A stretch of 64,000 bases of DNA from Alphaproteobacteria bacterium LSUCC0396 (GTDB lineage Bacteria; Pseudomonadota; Alphaproteobacteria; Puniceispirillales; Puniceispirillaceae). The stretch is taken from NCBI GenBank assembly GCA_041228345.1, contig CP166131.1, forward strand, positions 1 through 64,000, given 5' to 3'. Position numbers and translations under genes: made by a program. Below, piece after piece: positions 63,242-64,000 of the stretch (positions are counted from its first letter, which is position 1; each line of letters starts with the position of its first letter). The notes beneath the pieces are model-generated. The model saw nothing but the letters and a program-made list of their open reading frames with translations, did not search any database and was not told the DNA's origin.

Positions 63242-63381
63242 TGGCTAAGAAGATGGTGATCTAGCAGCATAGCGTCAAGATGGCACCGCTCATTACGGTG
63301 CAGATTGCTGTTCGCCTTATGATGGTTTCGAGCCTATAAGGGGGGAACGGAACCGATAGAGCGGAGAGGGATTTCGGGGTA

Positions 63382-63717
63382 ATGAATTATATTTATAAGA
63401 TTTGTGATAGATCCCTTTGGGCGGCGGCGGAGCAAGCTGGCCGGTTTACCGGCGCGGAAATTGATTTAAAAGACGGATTTATCCATTTTTCTACTGCAGA
63501 TCAGCTTGCCGAGACATTACGTCTGCATTTCGCCGGCCGAACCGGCCTATGCCTGATCACGGTCGATGCCAGCGTTTTAAAGATTAAGTGGGAACCGGCA
63601 AGAAGCGGCGATTTATTCCCGCATCTTTATGATGATTTGCCATTATCGGCGGTGCGGTCAGTTGACGATCTGAACGTTGGTTCGGATGGGATTCATCACT
63701 TGCCTAGCCAGCTTTGA
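63382..63717 (+). CDS. DUF952 family protein
   Basis: A 111-aa small protein of the DUF952 group: YIYKICDRSLWAAAEQAGRFTGAEIDLKDGFIHFSTADQLAETLRLHF and the second half VDASVLKIKWEPARSGDLFPHLYDDL. The fold resembles an ADP-ribosyl-transferase-related domain; activity is unknown. It overlaps the 3' end of the HIT gene by 22 bases (convergent). Confidence 0.85.
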   Translation: MNYIYKICDRSLWAAAEQAGRFTGAEIDLKDGFIHFSTADQLAETLRLHFAGRTGLCLITVDASVLKIKWEPARSGDLFPHLYDDLPLSAVRSVDDLNVGSDGIHHLPSQL

Positions 63718-64000
63718 ACGGTTGAAATCCGCGCCGTTTTAGTGGCGTCGCTAAGCGGTTCTGATGTGCCATGCCCCCATATCGGATTTGGCCATGCAGC
63801 GTCGTCAGTATGGCGTGCCACGATATGAAAATGCAGTTGCGGTACCATATTGCCAATAGCCGCACTATTGATTTTGCTGGCATCACAATGTTGCTTTAGC
63901 GCCTTGCCGAGCATTCGCGCCAGTTTCCACAAGGATTGAGCGGTTTTTTCATCAAGATCATGCAGCTCGGTTGCGCTGACTTCTGGCACGATCATCAGCC
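63696..64000 (-). CDS. HIT-domain protein, 5' part beyond the window
   Basis: The 3' part of a HIT-family nucleotide hydrolase. The histidine triad is in MVPQLHFHIVARHTDD. The upstream part LMIVPEVSATELHDL is where the family motif sits, so the true start lies outside the window (HIT proteins are usually ~110-150 aa; about 100 residues are visible). Members hydrolyse dinucleoside polyphosphates or AMP derivatives. Confidence 0.82.
   Translation of the reverse strand, partial: LMIVPEVSATELHDLDEKTAQSLWKLARMLGKALKQHCDASKINSAAIGNMVPQLHFHIVARHTDDAAWPNPIWGHGTSEPLSDATKTARISTVQSWLGK

Noticed and set aside
1-64000. CRISPR arrays, prophage or insertion sequences
   Set aside because: No regular spacer-repeat pattern, no transposase or phage structural genes and no terminal inverted repeats were seen.

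Overview
The window reads as a dense, unbroken stretch of an alphaproteobacterial chromosome. The support is gene content and order: the accessory set around the periplasmic formate dehydrogenase (DUF6494, Mrp, DUF4444 ligase, DUF6505, DUF6352, DUF3305, DUF3306, TorD, Tat-target peptide, FdhABC), an NAD-linked formate dehydrogenase with fused NuoE/NuoF-like subunit, tripartite tricarboxylate transporters and many CoA-transferases. A marine, SAR116-like (Puniceispirillum-type) origin fits but is an inference. I saw no tRNA, rRNA, CRISPR array, complete insertion sequence or prophage.

Layout. 1-3.4 kb: an enolase-superfamily dehydratase (-), a long AT-rich intergenic stretch, an exported MsrA and an alpha/beta hydrolase. 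3.4-5.4 kb: a crotonase homologue and a family III CoA-transferase (-). 5.7-11.3 kb: a plus-strand run ending in OtnK/OtnC-type genes, with an HAD phosphatase, a LeuB-like dehydrogenase, an LDH2-type oxidoreductase and a GST, probably for a four-carbon acid sugar. 12.7-17.2 kb: cytoplasmic NAD-dependent formate dehydrogenase (two genes). 18.7-20.9 kb: sucCD (-). 21.2-31.9 kb: a GntR/FadR-type regulator followed by oxalyl-CoA decarboxylase, formyl-CoA:oxalate CoA-transferase, a stand-alone 10-formyl-THF hydrolase-like formyltransferase, formate-THF ligase, a Usp protein and a TctCBA transporter. 32.0-37.5 kb: a 592-aa P-loop protein of unknown function, a FAH-family hydrolase, a Tat-exported multicopper oxidase, and a TupA-like tungstate-binding protein divergent from a ModE-like regulator. 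37.6-53.7 kb: the respiratory, periplasmic formate dehydrogenase and its accessory genes. 53.7-55.9 kb: two divergent exported serine proteases. 56.1-59.3 kb: moaA-mobB-moeA-moaE. 59.4-64 kb: a 2OG-Fe(II)-oxygenase-like protein, a lone CoxL/XdhA-type molybdoenzyme subunit, DUF2244, DUF952 and the 3' part of a HIT gene.

How the parts fit. The theme is oxalate/formate one-carbon metabolism resting on Mo/W enzymes. Oxalate would be imported (candidate: TctCBA), converted to oxalyl-CoA and formyl-CoA, and the C1 unit either bound to tetrahydrofolate (Fhs, formyltransferase) or oxidised to CO2 by the NAD-linked enzyme; formate in the periplasm is oxidised by FdhABC. The palindrome TGGTATACCA lies upstream of the NAD-formate dehydrogenase genes, and two copies (one with a mismatch) lie between sucCD and the GntR gene. 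This suggests that one regulator ties oxalate breakdown, succinyl-CoA supply and formate oxidation together. Cofactor supply (Moa/Mob/Moe, TupA, ModE-like) is encoded nearby.
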